Positions 46,701-59,918 of a stretch of DNA of 64,000 nt are shown here, piece after piece. The translations under genes and the position numbers were made by a program. The notes under the pieces are model-generated. The model saw only the letters and a list, made by a program, of their open reading frames with translations, did not search any database and was not told where the DNA came from. Each line of letters starts with the position of its first letter. Position 1 is the stretch's first letter. Location: the NCBI GenBank assembly GCA_020746875.1, contig JAGTJL010000020.1, forward strand, positions 806,001-870,000, written 5' to 3'. The stretch comes from Rhexocercosporidium sp. MPI-PUGE-AT-0058 (taxonomy: Eukaryota; Ascomycota; Leotiomycetes; Helotiales).

Positions 46701-47298
46701 ATGACTCCCAAATACCACATTCCCCTGCGCATCTTGCAGGCTATCTTCTCTATCATCGTCTTGGCACTTTCTAGCTATGGTGAGTCGATTTCTCGCACAA
46801 ACGTTGGACTTGGCTGACAAAATCCCAAGTCGCATTCATACAAAATCAAACTGGTTATCATTCAGCTACACAAATCAATTTCCTTATCTTCGTTCCATCC
46901 TTCTCGATCCTTTCATTACTCTTCCTCGAGCTCGCGCCTCGATTCGCACCGAAGGGTATGTTATACCTTCGCTCGTACCCTTCAAAAGGCATTCATGGAT
47001 TCCCGACTAACGAATAATAGTCTCAAACCAATACGTCATGTTCGGTATCCAAGGCTTGATTTCCGGTCTATATCTCGGTGGCTTTATCGCTCTCTCAGTC
47101 TTCCTCAGCAAGCTCATATTCTGTCAAGGCGGCATCTGTACAGCAGCGAGAGCTGATGCAGTTTTCGGCGCGCTCAGTTATGTGGTCTGGGTCGTTTCTA
47201 CCACAATTTTGGGGATCGAAATGTCGAGATCTGGATTGAGATATGAATCGAGTGGAGCGAGTACAGAGAAAGTTGCGGATCAAGGAGTTCTGGTCTAG
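46701..47298 (+). CDS. MARVEL-domain four-helix membrane protein
   Basis: Exons 46701-46779, 46830-46955 and 47021-47298 give 160 residues. Four hydrophobic helices are visible: LRILQAIFSIIVLALSSYVAF; INFLIFVPSFSILSLLFLELAP; a third in FGIQGLISGLYLGGFIALSVFL; and a last in AVFGALSYVVWVVSTTILGIE. A loop with CQGGICTAARADAVFG precedes the last helix. This is the arrangement of fungal MARVEL/Nce102-like proteins, which sit in plasma-membrane eisosome domains or vesicles. The acidic C-terminal tail is short. Upstream of ATG 46701 the leader is pyrimidine rich and has no competing ATG. Exact role unknown. Confidence 0.83.
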
Positions 47299-48156
47299 GC
47301 AGAAACAAAGGGGGAATATTGGAGGGCTGCGCGCTTGGAATTTTGGGGGATGGGCAATTACGACAAGATGAGATGGACACAAAATGAGGGAAATTTGGGT
47401 TGGGCATATTTTACAATGATCTATGCTATTTCTGCTTGGGAATACATGCGGCTTTTGACTTTTGTGTCATCTCAGGGCTTTCAAGTGAATCACCAGGCAC
47501 TGTTCCAGAGATGCGCTTTAAAGGAGGATTGGATTATTTCTTAGGAGTAGTTCGAATGATATCAATGTCATATTTCGTCTCACTTATTTCTTCGAGCCCA
47601 GTCCCCAACCTTGACATCACCTATCAATTGATGAAGTTCTGCGATATTGCCATGGAAGTTCCGCTCTTTCGTTGCACGCATTTTTGTTCACTGACTTCTG
47701 CCAGAACTGGATACTTACCCGCGATCTCATCGCTCAAAGTTAAAGCTTCATGAGGCTGACCCCTGGAAGACTACTAGGCAGCTATCCGTCTTAGCGCTAA
47801 GCTATCGACTTGAGGGGGTTCTAGCATGGTTTTAACACATCACATGATCATTCTACTTGATCAATTTGGGACCAAAACACGCTGCTAGTTGTGATCCAGT
47901 AAGGTTGTAGAATTTGAGTATGTTCAGGTTGTTCGGCAATGACAGTTTCTGGTAAACAGAAGCTCGGCAAAGGAGGCTGGGGTAACTAACTGGACTTCAA
48001 CAGAGATTGAGAGTCTAGACTCGAGTGAATTCAAGTAGAAGGATTGGCTTCATTACGTGGCCAGCGCCAGTACTTTCCCAATAAAAGCAAAAACTTTTTC
48101 CTATCTTACGACCTCTCTTGTATTATCTTTTCCAGTTCCCAGACGCATCAACAAAC
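47299..48156. other. Intergenic region left of the polyketide cluster
   Basis: About 860 bases holding the 3' ends of two convergent genes. A 117-codon frame at 47400-47753 has no family character and is judged spurious. Confidence 0.45.
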
Positions 48157-49348
48157 TCAAGCTCCTGCATGCAGAATGTACCCTCCATCGACAGAAACAG
48201 TTTGACCATTCAAGTACTGGTTCGTAGCAACAAACAGAACTGCACCAGCCATATCCTCATCCTTGCCCGGCCGACGAGCAGGAACTTTCTCATACTTCTC
48301 CTTCTCAATATGGCTCTTCTGATCAGAACCGCTCTCTCCAGCAGTCATCTCGCTAGGGAACACACCAGGAGCGATACTGTTAACTCTGATCTTCAAACCG
48401 TTCTCAGCGATCTCCGATGCGAGAAGCTTGGTCAGGTGAATGGCAGCAGCTTTGCTGGCGTTGTAACCGAAGTGATGTTGAGAAGACTGCACGATACCGG
48501 AGATGGAGGAGATGTTGATGACGGTGCTGCTGTAGCCGTGTTGGTTCTCGGTTGATTTCTGGAGAAGAGGGAGGAATGCGACGGTCATGAAGAAAAGTTG
48601 AGGGACGTTAGTTCGGTAGGTGTTGACCCAATCATCGAAAGTTGAGCTTTCGTCATCGAAGAGATTCTTCTTCATCTCTTCGGCGGATTTGGATTCGGTC
48701 TGTTGGGTGTTGCCTGCAATGCCAGCGTTGTTGATCAGGATATCAAGATGTTTCTCTCGGGACTCGATCTCCTTGACCAGCTTAGCAATCTCGCTCTTAG
48801 AGGTGACGTCAGCTGTGATCGGAATTATCTCTCCCTCGATCCCTTGACCGTGGTTCTTGACCACGTTCTCAAGCTTCTCCTCGGTACGTCCAACGATGTA
48901 GACTTTAGCCCCATTGACAGCCCTGTGAAGAGAAGAACAATCAGCCCTAGCTCTGGTCGGAATCGGATATGGAAGGCGTACAAGGCCTGTGTAGCCATCA
49001 ATCCTATACCACTACCTCCACCGGTGATTAGAGCAACCTGTCGTTGTCAATAAACACCTCAAGCTAATCCCAGGAGAAGTCTGGTACCTTGCCCTTGACA
49101 TTGAACACCGAGCTGAGGTGGAAAGCACTATTTGATTGAGATGACATCTTGCCTGTAGTGGTACTGAGTTGGCGTTTGACTTGTATGGTGTTGGTTTTAA
49201 ACGGTGTTTTTGATGAAATTGAAGAAGTGAAAGCGTTCGGTGGGATTATGATGAAGGATGGAGATTTTGTTAATGAGCAAACGGGACGTAGAACGCGTGA
49301 CGTCAGACCCGATTTCAAGAGTGAGGATCCTCTCACAGCGAGTGACAT
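48157..49348 (-). CDS. Short-chain dehydrogenase/reductase (FabG-like)
   Basis: Inferred exons are 49348-49088, 49037-48982 and 48922-48157. The Rossmann motif VALITGGGSGIG is split by the first intron, and the domain goes on with LDILINNAGIAG, ISSISGIVQSS, the catalytic pair in FGYNASKAA (Tyr-x3-Lys), and a C-terminal NGQTVSVDGGYI. This is a classical SDR, nearest in style to 3-oxoacyl-ACP reductase-like fungal enzymes using NADP(H). Two starts are possible in one frame. ATG 49348 gives 360 residues with an Arg/Ser-rich, acid-poor leader ending RQLSTTTGK, which looks mitochondrial. ATG 49147 gives a 293-residue cytosolic form (MSSQSNSAFHL). The gene lies beside the PKS and is transcribed the same way, so it may belong to the cluster or simply border it. 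Confidence 0.88.
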
Positions 49349-49822
49349 GATGCCTTTATAAATACGAAAGCAAAGCCAGTGAGTGGCAAGGGCGGTTATA
49401 TTCAAAGTGGATTGCCTCCGATATCTGGAAACTCACCCTCTGCGGCCACCCGCTGAGAGCTTAAAACGTGGTTTAGTTCTGTTAAATACGCCGGATCCTT
49501 TAGACCAGGTCTGAACCATAGTCGGATGATGAGCAGTGAACGAAGCTGCAACGCTGTGTTGATGACGACAGATGCAATTGTTTTCTCAATGAAGACGTCA
49601 CTCATTTTCGCTTAAAGTGCCCCTGAATCTGCGGTAAAACCTCGGTCGTGTAGGCGAGAATGATCAATAATTTATATAAACAAAACCTCTAGGCTTCGAA
49701 TCCTCCTGCGTGCTATCCCTTGCTCAAAGAGGCCAGCTAATTCCGCTAGATCTCCTACAATGTAACCTCACCCAACACATTAAATAAAATCGCTTGCAAA
49801 ATTCTTCTTACCCACAGCCTCA
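49349..49822. other. Spacer between SDR and PKS genes
   Basis: About 470 bases: SDR promoter plus 3' flank of the PKS gene. No gene was seen. Confidence 0.45.
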
Positions 49823-52800
49823 CTACTCATCATCCTCCCCAGCTCTAACCTCGACCGACAAGAACTTACACTTCTTCGCAATACCTTCAGCCATCTCTGC
49901 GATCGTATTTTCGCTCAGAATCTCAAAGATACTAACGTCAACACCCGTCTCCCTGAATATCCAGTTTCTCGTCCCTACGGCCACAAGCGAATCAACACCA
50001 TACGCACTTGCCGATTTTCTCGTATCCAGATCGCCGGGCAGCATATTCATCGACTTGGCGAAGAGGGTTATGAGACCTTCGAGGATGATTGATGTGGCGT
50101 CGGAAATTGTTGTCGAGGACGAGAGGAGCTCTTGCATGGAGAGAGTATCGGAGTCGGTTGAAGAGGGGATGAGATCGAGCTTACTCATGATGGACATGCG
50201 TGCTTCATTGTACCAATACGGGTCACCTACACTGTTTTGCTTGACGCCTCCACCTGTTCCGGTTCCTGTGATTAACTGCGCAGGCGTACGGTGCTCATCT
50301 TCTGTGTATCCTGTCATGGCTGCGGCAACGATGATGTGGAAGTCCTATGCCGTCAGTAAATCATTTTGTATGGGGAAAGATTTAAATACCTTTTCACGAA
50401 TACCGAAGAAGCCCGCGGATCGCAACATCTCTAGCGTTGTTTCATCTTCTGCAACCATCTACTAACATTAGCAACGTCCGCATGCATTCGGATCTCAAGA
50501 CTTACCCCCGCACCAAGAATTGGTCCCAAATCCAAGGAAACGGCAGCCATGCCTTTACTGCGTCGGTGATGTGCTAAAGCATCCTGAAACCCGTTACCAG
50601 AGTTGTAATTTGCTTGTCCACGAGCTCCAATAGCTCCAGCCGAGGATGACAGGAATATGAAGAAGTCCAGGTCTTTGGGCATGCTGTCGTGAAGGTTCCA
50701 ACTACCTTGCATCTTTGGTCTTGTCGCCGCGACCCAATCTTCATAGGTCATGTTTTCAAAGATGGCATCCTGCGGCAAGTTAGAATTTGTTTTCAGCGCA
50801 TTGATGAGGTCTCTTACACGAAGTACAGCAGCTCCCTGGATGACTCCACGTATGTTTGGCATCTCTTCGGTACAGTTCTGGAGGACTGATATCAATTGAG
50901 ATCTGTCACATATATCGCAAGTATATATCCGTGCATCAACTCCTTGTCCTTTGAGCGTAGCCATGAACTCCATTTGTGCGTCAGACACAGCTCCCGAGCG
51001 AGAGAAGAATGCAAGGTGCTTGGCACCATGCTTTACCATAAATATGGCCAGACTTCTACCTAGTCCGCCGAGGCCACCCACGAGAACATAGGTGCTATCG
51101 GGACTCAGCTGGAGTGGATGTGATTCACGGGGTACGACAGGTACTAAATCGTCGTCATTGATTTTCAGCACTACTTTCCCGTGCGTCCGCTTTTGGGCTT
51201 CCTGGAAGGCGCTTGAGATGTCGACTAGAGGCAGGACACTGATAGGTCTGGATTCTTTGATTGATTTGCCTCGGACTAGATCAAAGGCAGACTGGAATAA
51301 ACGAGATGACGCTGCCAAATTGGTTTGGAATATATGCGATGTGTCGATCGTTGAGTAAGTGGCATTGCGGAGTGACGGAAGGGACTTCAAGGCTGTTGTT
51401 TGGGCCGTATCGCCGCTTCGCATGTCGATAAATCTTCCCACTATCAAGACAAATTAGCGACTGAAATTCGTCACATCTCAGAGACTCACGATCATCCATG
51501 CATTTCCATGTTTCTTCCAAATGTTGTTGACCAATTGTATTGATGATTAGGTCAACCCCGCATCCACCAGTCAGACGGCGAACGGCTTTGCCGAACGTTG
51601 TAGAGTTTAGATCAAGAATGTGGTCTTCTGGGATCTGATATGTGAGCATGAGATGCTTCCTTTCTTTCGAGGTTGCAACTGTGGTATAGATTTCGGCTTC
51701 GACTTTGTTCGCAATTTGAATAGCAGCCTGTCCAAAGCCACTTGCTCCAGAATGAATCAACACTGATTCCCCTTTCTGTAGTCGGCCGACGGAAATTGCA
51801 TGGTAGGCAGCGACAACATCTGTTGGGAGAGAAGCTGCCGCTTCATAGGTCATGTCATCTGTTATCAGTTGTATCATTGATTCCTGGCACCGAACGAAGG
51901 TCTTGAAAGCTCCTTGGACAATCGCCGCCACTCTGTCACCGTCCTTGAACCTGGTGGTAGCCGAGCCGATTCTAACCACGACCCCAGAAACATCCGATCC
52001 GAAGGTTTCATAGGAGGTCTCCCCCATTACAGTCTTAACATCAGTAGCATTGACACCAACTGCTTCGACTTTTATTTCCACTTCGCACAGGTCGAGTTCC
52101 AAATCCGGTAAGTGATCGTCGACGAAACACAGAGAATTCAGGTCGCCTAGACTTGCGATTTCAAGTTGTAGTGGCCGATTTTTACTGAAGAATGGTGTGG
52201 TAACCGGGAGTCGTTGCGAATTACCACGCTCAATCTTGCTGCTGAGTTGCTCCTGCAGGACAGCTCGTGGAATCAGCAACTTCCCACCTCGCTCCGCATA
52301 TTCTGTTTCTTGGGTCATAGAAGTTGAGTCAAAGGATTCCGAAATGATATGCATGATTGCCGCCCCAACAGAATCAACATTCATACTAGTGGCAGGGTCT
52401 AAATCCAAGCTGAACAGAAGCTTTTGGGGGTCCTCCGATCGAATTGTTCTAAGCAGAGTTGCAGCCGGACCCATTGCTGGTAGTCCAGCCTCAACGTGGC
52501 CGCCTTTCGTAACCCACAAGCATCCTGCCGAGAGCGAAATGAGCGAACGGAATGCATCGAATTCATCTTTAGCCCAGCTGAATACCAGGGGGGAGTCAAT
52601 CTCCAGGAGGGCGATGCAAATCTTCTGTGAAAACTGCTCCGGGGAATGCACCAGAACAGAAGTCGTGGCTTTGACTCCGACAATCAAAAGTGCTTCCGTT
52701 AGTCTCGAACAAAGGGTTCGGATCTCAGTTGAGGGATTGATCGGCGTGATAAGTAGAACATCGCGAGCCAAGATTGTGGGGGGTGACGGTAAAGCATTGC

Positions 52801-55800
52801 GCAAGATGCGCGCTTCGTTGACATCGCCCGGAACGTCGAAAAAGGTATCTGAGGTAGTCAGAAGCTGAAGATCGCTGTTCTGTTGGCTCATTTGCTGGAC
52901 GAGACGGTATGTGTTGACGTTCGTTGATTTAGCCTGGATTTCAGACGTCTTGAGAAGTACCAAGTTTCCTCTGGATTTGAGGAGGCCTTGTAAGGTTGCT
53001 AAAGGCTCCGGATTGATGATACTCGAAATCACCAAGTCGTATGTGCGTGGTTTGAGATCTTGCTTTTCGAGATCGATAGGAGCAATCAAAGTTTTCCACA
53101 AAACATAAGCTGCAGACTTGCCAAGCTTGGACTTGAGTGCCTCGGAAATGCCCGAATCCTCGCTCACGAGTGTGTATCTCGACAGACGGGGAGTAGAGCT
53201 TGGGTTGTCGCTAAGAATGCCAAAAATAGACCCGAGAAGTGGCTCTCCAGTGTGACATATCTCTAAGATGTTGACATCGGGGTTCTTGAAAGTCAACAAC
53301 CGGATCCACTCGGAAAGATTTCCGACCGAAGCAGTATCAACATTTTCCTTCCATTCAAGCTCTGCACACAGCTTATGATGATTGGGAAGGAAGCCGCTCT
53401 CAGCGAAATCTTCTGGAGAGGAAGACAAAGCAGTGAAATGGAGATCGTTGACAATGAGTAGCGGCTTTCGCCATGAGTCTTCGGCCATAATGATGGAACC
53501 GGTAGCATCACGAAGTCCTCGCCTTAACGCCCCGGAGTAACCGCTGAGCTCTTTGCCAGCACCACGAGGAAAGTCGGCCGAGACGAACATGCTTTCAAGG
53601 AATGAAGGAACCATAGGCTCTGATCCGGCAACGAATACCGTTTGGAACATGGCATCTAGAGTCGCCGGATGGATCAAGTGTGGATATTCGTATTTCGCTG
53701 GCATGCGAGATTTCGTGTCGGGTATTCGAATCGTCGTGCAAGAACGGTTGTTCTTTTTACTGACTGCAACGATGTTTTGGAACATTGGACCATACTTCAT
53801 ACCAATGCTCTCAAGGGATTCGTAAAGTTGTCTGGGCGACATGGTTTCGTTGCAGATATTTTTCGAGTCTTCATAAGCCATCTTGAACTCCTCGTTGGAA
53901 ATGGTGTCGATGTCTTGAGACTTGTACCGAATACACATCAGACCATCTGCATTCTTGATCCAAGCAGCTCCAAGAAGCTTTGAATAAATGACAAATTCGA
54001 ACCATGCCACTTCGCCCTGCAACGTCGACTTGTGGGTCTTGACATTGATAGCCGTTTCAAGGCCATGGACTGTCTCTGGGATGATCATTGCTTTCAAAAT
54101 GCTCATCTTTGAGATTTCATAGCCATCCACTTTACGGTCCTCGTCCTGGATCTGCTGTGCTGCCTCGAGCACCATCGACATCATGCCCGCGGCAGGATAA
54201 ATTATTGTATTCTGAACTTGATGATCAAGGACCCAAGGATTTTCTGAGACCCTAATGAAGCCACGCCATCGAGGCTCAAAGGGCGTGGAGTCCGCAGATG
54301 GGGAGCCGATCAGATCTTGACGCCCAAACTTCCGGAATCTGTGAGCCGCTCCAATGTGCGATTCATGCCAGTATGTCTTTGAGTCTAGGAGACGTCAGCA
54401 GGTTTCCCCTAATGCTAAGCGCAACTCACGATTCCATGGGTATGTAGGCAGGTCGCTCAGCACTCGTGCGTTAGTATCCAGGATCCTGCATGTGTCAGCA
54501 ATAGTACCATAAGATAACTGTTCAGCCTGTACTTCGTGTTGACGTTGGCCAAGTTTATGGGGTGCCCCAAAGCAAACAACGTCCCAGCCATTTCTAAAGA
54601 GGTAAAGATCGCATCTTTCCCTCTCGATAACATAGAAATATAATTAGGTCTGGCTTTGGGCTTCCTTTCTCCATCCAATATTTGTTTTAGCGGCCCTTGC
54701 AACACTCCGTGGGGACCAATCTCGATCAGCACATCCGCTTTCACAATTTTTGATCGCAAGAGGGACTGAACCGCCTCTGAGAATCTTACGGGGGACACCA
54801 AATTTCGAGCCCAGTATGCGGGAGCTAACTCTTCGCTCTTTATCAATGTCCCAGTCACAGAGGAGTACATAGCAATGCCAGTCGTTGCTTTTAGTGTTCT
54901 CACATCCGAAATGGCCTTCAAGTACTGATTCTCGATGACCCTCATGTGAGAAGAGTGATATGCAGTTTCAACCTTCAATTTCCGGGCAAAGACACCGTCT
55001 CTTAAAAGCCGTTCTTCAAGCTCCAGAATTGCAGACTCATCTCCCGAGATGGTGACATTTTCGGGGCTGTTGATGCACGCCACGATTGCGACTCCATTCT
55101 TAATTTCGCTCACGAAGATTTCTGCGGCTTCTTTTGGCAGTGCAACAGCCATCATCCGACCTCGAAGACCAGGAGACAGACTTGCAATGGCACTCGTCAA
55201 CCGGCCACGATGATAAGCGAGTTTCCACGCATCGGTTCTCGATAGTGCAGAAATTGCATATGCAGCAGCAATCTCCCCAGACGAATGTCCCACTACTGCG
55301 CAGGGTTTCACGTCCCAGTGTGCCAGCAAATCCACTAAAGCAACTTGTAAGGCGGTACAGAGCGGTTGGCTGATTTTGGGGAGATTGATGATTGACTCGA
55401 TCTCATCCTTCAAAAGTTCTGACATTAGTGACCACTCGCTCCCAATAGACTTCAGGTAGGTATCTGCTGCTTCAAGACTGTTCTTAAATTCTCGGTGTTG
55501 CAGTAGTTCTCGGCCCATGGCAAACCATTGTGCTCCTTGTCCACTGAAGATAAAAGCTACTCTTGGAGCTTCGGAAGATCTAATAGGCTTTGAAACACCT
55601 TCCAGAAGCTGGTTTTCGAGCCTTTCGGGAGACGAAGAAACCACAAAGGCTTTCCATGGTAGTCGTGTCCTTCGACATGCTAGAGTGTAGGCAAGATCTG
55701 CGGCTAGCTGACTTGCATCTTTGGATGAGCTGAAGGGGTCCCTTGCTCCGAGATACTCGGCATACCCGCGTGAAAGTTTCTCGATGCCACTTTGCTCGTG

Positions 55801-57597
55801 TGAAGACATTACGTAAAGCTTTGCATTTCCAGTGGTAGTAATGGAGTCCCAATTGCCTAAAGTCGAAGGCGGGGTGTCAATTATGATTCCTGAATCTGTG
55901 GTTGATGGAGAAGTTGTAGTAGATATTCCAACAGAGCTGTGGTTTCCTTCAATCCCTCGTTGAGACAGGTAATGATATGCGTCATCAAGTATAATATGTG
56001 CGTTGGTACCGCCGAATCCAAAGCAATTGATCGAAACTCGACGAAGTCCATCCATTGGCCATGGTGTTACACTTTGCGGAATCTGACTTCTTTAGCAAAG
56101 AGTCGCACCATGGCGAATATTGAAAAAGAGATCAAACTCACCTTGATATGCCAGGCATCCAAGTCAATCTTAGGATTCACATTTTCAAAATACAGATTTG
56201 GCGGTATCAAGCCTTTCTCGAGCATCAAAACTCCTTTCACCATACCAGCAATTCCAGCACACCCTTCGAGATGGCCGATGTTAGTTTTGACTGAACCTAC
56301 ATATATTGGATCCTTGGCATCACGGGTCTCAGCAAAGGTTTCCGATATTGCTCCTAGTTCGGTTGGATCTCCAGCTTGTGTTCCCGTGCCATGAGCCTCA
56401 AAATATGCTGTGCGGTTATATCCCAAACCAGCCAGCTTGTAGACGGCTCGGATGTTCAATGCTTGCGCGTCTTTGCTTGGCATGGTGATCCCAGGTGTTC
56501 TCCCATCTTGATTGATACCTGATCCTCTAATGACAGCACGGATAGTATCATTGTCTCTCAGAGCATCGGCAAGAGGTTTCAAGACGATACCTCCAATGCC
56601 CTCTCCACGACCATATCCATTTGCGCGTTCATCAAAAGCGAAACACTTCCCATCTGGGCTGAGGAAATTCAAAGCAGTCATCGGTAGCATTGTGGATGGT
56701 GTCAAGATCATACCGGCACCCATAGCAATTGCCTTTGATATGTTAGAAGCAATGGAAGGTCCAGAAATCTCACGGGACACTCACCAGCGTCGATTCACCA
56801 GTTCTCAAGCTCTGACAAGCAAGGTGGACGCCAACAAGACTAGCAGAGCACCCAGTGTCGAGAGTCATACTTGGGCCCCGGAGGTCGTAGAACCAAGAGA
56901 TCCTGTTCGACATAATTGCAATTCCATTCCCGGTGGCAGCGTATTGAGGCGAAAAATCAGGATCCCGGAGACAAATTTGCTCGTAATCTATAGTTGTGAG
57001 ACCCGAAGGAAATAACTGCGAGAACTAATGAGAACGGACCTTTCACGAAAGAACCGCAATACACAGCTGTTGAGGTTCCAGGGAGGGTTTCAATAGGTAT
57101 TCCAGCTGAGTCCATGTGAGAAGTTTTTTCAACCCAAAATAGCAGGTCAGAACATACCGTTTTCGAAGGCCTCATAAGAAACTTCGAGAAGGATTCTCTG
57201 TTGGGGATCCATCGCGGCTGCTTCGTGTGCAGTTGTTGAGAAGAACTTGAATTTCTATTAGATTTGAGTGAAACCTCGAGCAAATTAAATCCTTACAGGA
57301 GCATCCCAAGCAGCTATGTCTTCTTTCAAGAAATGTCCGCCTTTGAAACATATCTACCGAAAGCAATTAGAAGGTGTCAAGCGTGGTAACTTCTTAACAC
57401 ACCGAGCCTTCTCTGTTCCCACTTGGATGATAAAATCCATCGATGTTGATACGATCTTTCGGGAACTCAGACCAGGCATTTCGACCGTTGGCAAGAAGCT
57501 CCCACAGATGATCTGGAGATGTAGCGTCACCTGGGAAGCGGCATGCCATACCGATAACTGCGATCGGCATGCACGCATCTTCCTCGGATTTTGCCAT
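49823..57597 (-). CDS. Highly reducing type I polyketide synthase (KS-AT-DH-psiMT-ER-KR-ACP)
   Basis: Twelve inferred exons with consistent phases give about 2,400 residues. [16 protein letters not shown], active Cys in [11 protein letters not shown], His in [11 protein letters not shown] and [19 protein letters not shown] and [29 protein letters not shown] with the His. A following region of about 300 residues resembles the methyltransferase slot, but the SAM loop reads [11 protein letters not shown], so it is probably dead. [15 protein letters not shown] and [63 protein letters not shown] with the phosphopantetheine Ser, then a short acidic tail. There is no release domain, as is usual for fungal highly reducing PKSs. 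The enzyme should make a fully or partly reduced chain. I start at ATG 57597; an ATG at 57758 would need a frame-incompatible intron. No stops or shifts remain after splicing. Confidence 0.93.
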
Positions 57598-59103
57598 TTC
57601 TCGATTTGGAGACTGATCAGTCCTCCTGTCCCGCTGGAATCTGTCGTAATTACCGAATTACAAATACAGCAAGAAATAGTGAGAGTGAAAGCACAGGAGA
57701 AAGGGGGCATACTTGAGGCTGCAAGCTCCAGCTGATAACTGTAGGTGTTTTCCCCCATGGTGACAGGGGGGCCAGGAGAAACAGCCAATGAATCTTGAGC
57801 CTTCGTCTATTTCTCGCTTGTCAAGCTAAGATCTTGACCGTTGGATGGAGCATCTGCAGTAGCGCTTAGGTCGAGGTGTTGCAAATGTGGATAGATAGAT
57901 AGCTGAACATGGATCATCAAATGAAGATCCATGTTCCTACGTCTCCGCCTATTCGGATTCGGGTGTCACACAGCTAGCTGCATCTATCGCTTTGGAGCTA
58001 CTGTACTGCTTGGTGCAAAGACGGCACGGTGTCTGCTTGTCAATATATTTGCTCTTCGTGGCTTCATGCAGCAAGCATTGATGTAGTTCTCCAGCCGCCC
58101 CCTGGTGCTACATACCTTGTTTAGCCCCTCGGCTCGAGCCCGGAGTCGCTTATGAAGCGGAGGCACGTGTTCTCAACTCCCTAACGAGCTAGCGCGAACT
58201 GTCACTACTGGGGAAGCACGGTCTACCTAGCTGCTTTGGCTTCTTCCTCCTTCCCTCCTCACCAATCGTCAAACTCTCAAGTACGTATACATTCAGCACC
58301 TGCCGTGTGTAAATGCAGCTATCTGTGCTTCGATCCTCAATTTAGACTTTGACTCTGCCACGGAGCTGCAAGACTGAGGAGTGAGGAGCGTCGACTGGCC
58401 GGTTCACATCCTGTGGTCCGTCCGCAAGGTCTGTACAGTCTCCCACTGCTCGTAATTGTTTGTCTAGTAATTGTCAGTAGCTGTAATGCACTCTCCTTTT
58501 GGTAGCGACAATGATGTTTTGGTTATAGCTGTATGGTTGCATAGTTGCATCGCTCCCCGCGTTGGCCTATACGCGTGGCAGGAAGTCATAGGCCATATTC
58601 TATTTCTCGCCTTCTACAGAGGCAAAACCCAAATTTTCTAAGTTGCTATTTGCCCCAATTTAGCCGATCTTCCTCAGTCGTACTATTCCAAGTTTCTTCC
58701 TCAAAATTCCATCACTATCCGGTGAGCACAGTGCGAGTTACAGTCATCGGGGCAGATCTCGAGCATCATAAGTCATGGCTCTTAGAAACGTTTTAGGAAC
58801 GGTTGGCTCTGTACGACACTTCTCGTTCACGTCTCAGAAAACCTGTGACTTAATCGTGGGTATGACTCCTACGGCATTGCCAGCTCATCGTTCCTGGTGT
58901 CAATAACTTAATAAGTGAAAGTGGAGGTTTCACAAACGATCCTTAAAGATTCTGAAAGATCAATACACATCCTTGAGCAAGAGTGACCCCACACCAGAAG
59001 CGAATCTCAGTTTGTCCGGATACAACGGAAATGCAATTCAATCTAGCCGAGAACTCAATCAACCATCGACTCAAGTTTCCCGATCTACACTTCGAACCTC
59101 TTC
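57598..59103. other. Intergenic region upstream of the PKS
   Basis: About 1.5 kb holding the PKS promoter and the 3' flank of the second SDR. I see several CCGG- and CGG-type sites, which could be Zn2Cys6 targets, but no convincing repeated palindrome. No gene is supported. Confidence 0.45.
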
Positions 59104-59918
59104 TCACCAACCATGCACGCCGCCCTGAGAATTGACAAATTTTCCAACATGCGCATCCTTCTCGCCCTGTATGATAGCCAGAATCCCCTTCCCAGAATTT
59201 GCTGGGTCACCAGCTGCGCCTCCAGCACTGACAGCCGCCTCGCTCGTGCCACGAAGGTTCGATCTGACAAGTCCCGGACAGAAAGCAAATGTCTTCAACG
59301 CGGTAGTCTCCGAGAAATCATAATGCTCTTGCAGAACAATCATATCAAGCGCCGATTTGCTTGCTCGGTAGGCTTCTCCTCCAGGCATTCCCTTGTGCAA
59401 TGGGAAAGTCGGGTCGGTGGCGAGAGTCATGGATCCCAACCCGCTGGACACATAAATCGAATACGGCTTTGGCGACTTGAGTAGCAAAGGCCTGAATGCC
59501 GCACCTGCTACTGCGGTTCCGACGACATTGATATCCATGACGGCTTGGAGACGGGCTCTGAGGTCTGGGTGGTATACGCCTCCAATTCCTGCGTTGCTGA
59601 CCAGGACGTCTAAATGGCCAAATGCTTCCTCAATAAAGGCTACGGCTTTATCGATTGACGCTTGTTCGGTAATGTCAAGCTGAACAGTTGACAATTGTCC
59701 GAGGATTCCAGATGCCTCGATCTCAGACTTGGCAAGGCTTACCTTCTCAAGGCTTCGTGCTGCCATGATGACGTGGAAGTCCTTGGATGCTGATGCAATG
59801 ACCTTTGATGTGGCATATCCGATTCCAGAATTGGCTCCTATTCGTTCATTAGCCAATACATAACAAGTATACATTTCCCGGCGTTTTTACCAGTTATGAG
59901 AACGTTTTTTAGTGGCAT
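59104..59918 (-). CDS. Short-chain dehydrogenase/reductase, cluster-associated
   Basis: Two exons: 59918-59891 (nine codons plus one base) and 59837-59104, giving 253 residues. The cofactor motif MPLKNVLITGANSGIGYAT spans the intron. The frame without splicing stops quickly, so the intron is required. Further landmarks are VIMAARSLEK (an Arg after the second strand favours NADPH), LDVLVSNAGIGG, IYVSSGLGSM and the catalytic Tyr-Lys pair in EAYRASKSALD, then FCPGLVRSNL. It is a full-length classical SDR. Its place between the PKS and the Zn2Cys6 regulator makes it the best candidate tailoring enzyme for the polyketide. Substrate is unknown. Confidence 0.88.

Noticed and set aside
49690..49710. 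CTTCGAATCC resembling a tRNA T-loop
   Set aside because: No matching A box or cloverleaf in the preceding 70 bases.
57598..57758. ATG at 57758 as the PKS start with an extra first exon
   Set aside because: No GT-AG pair joins it in frame to the KS domain; ATG 57597 leads directly into the conserved N-terminus.
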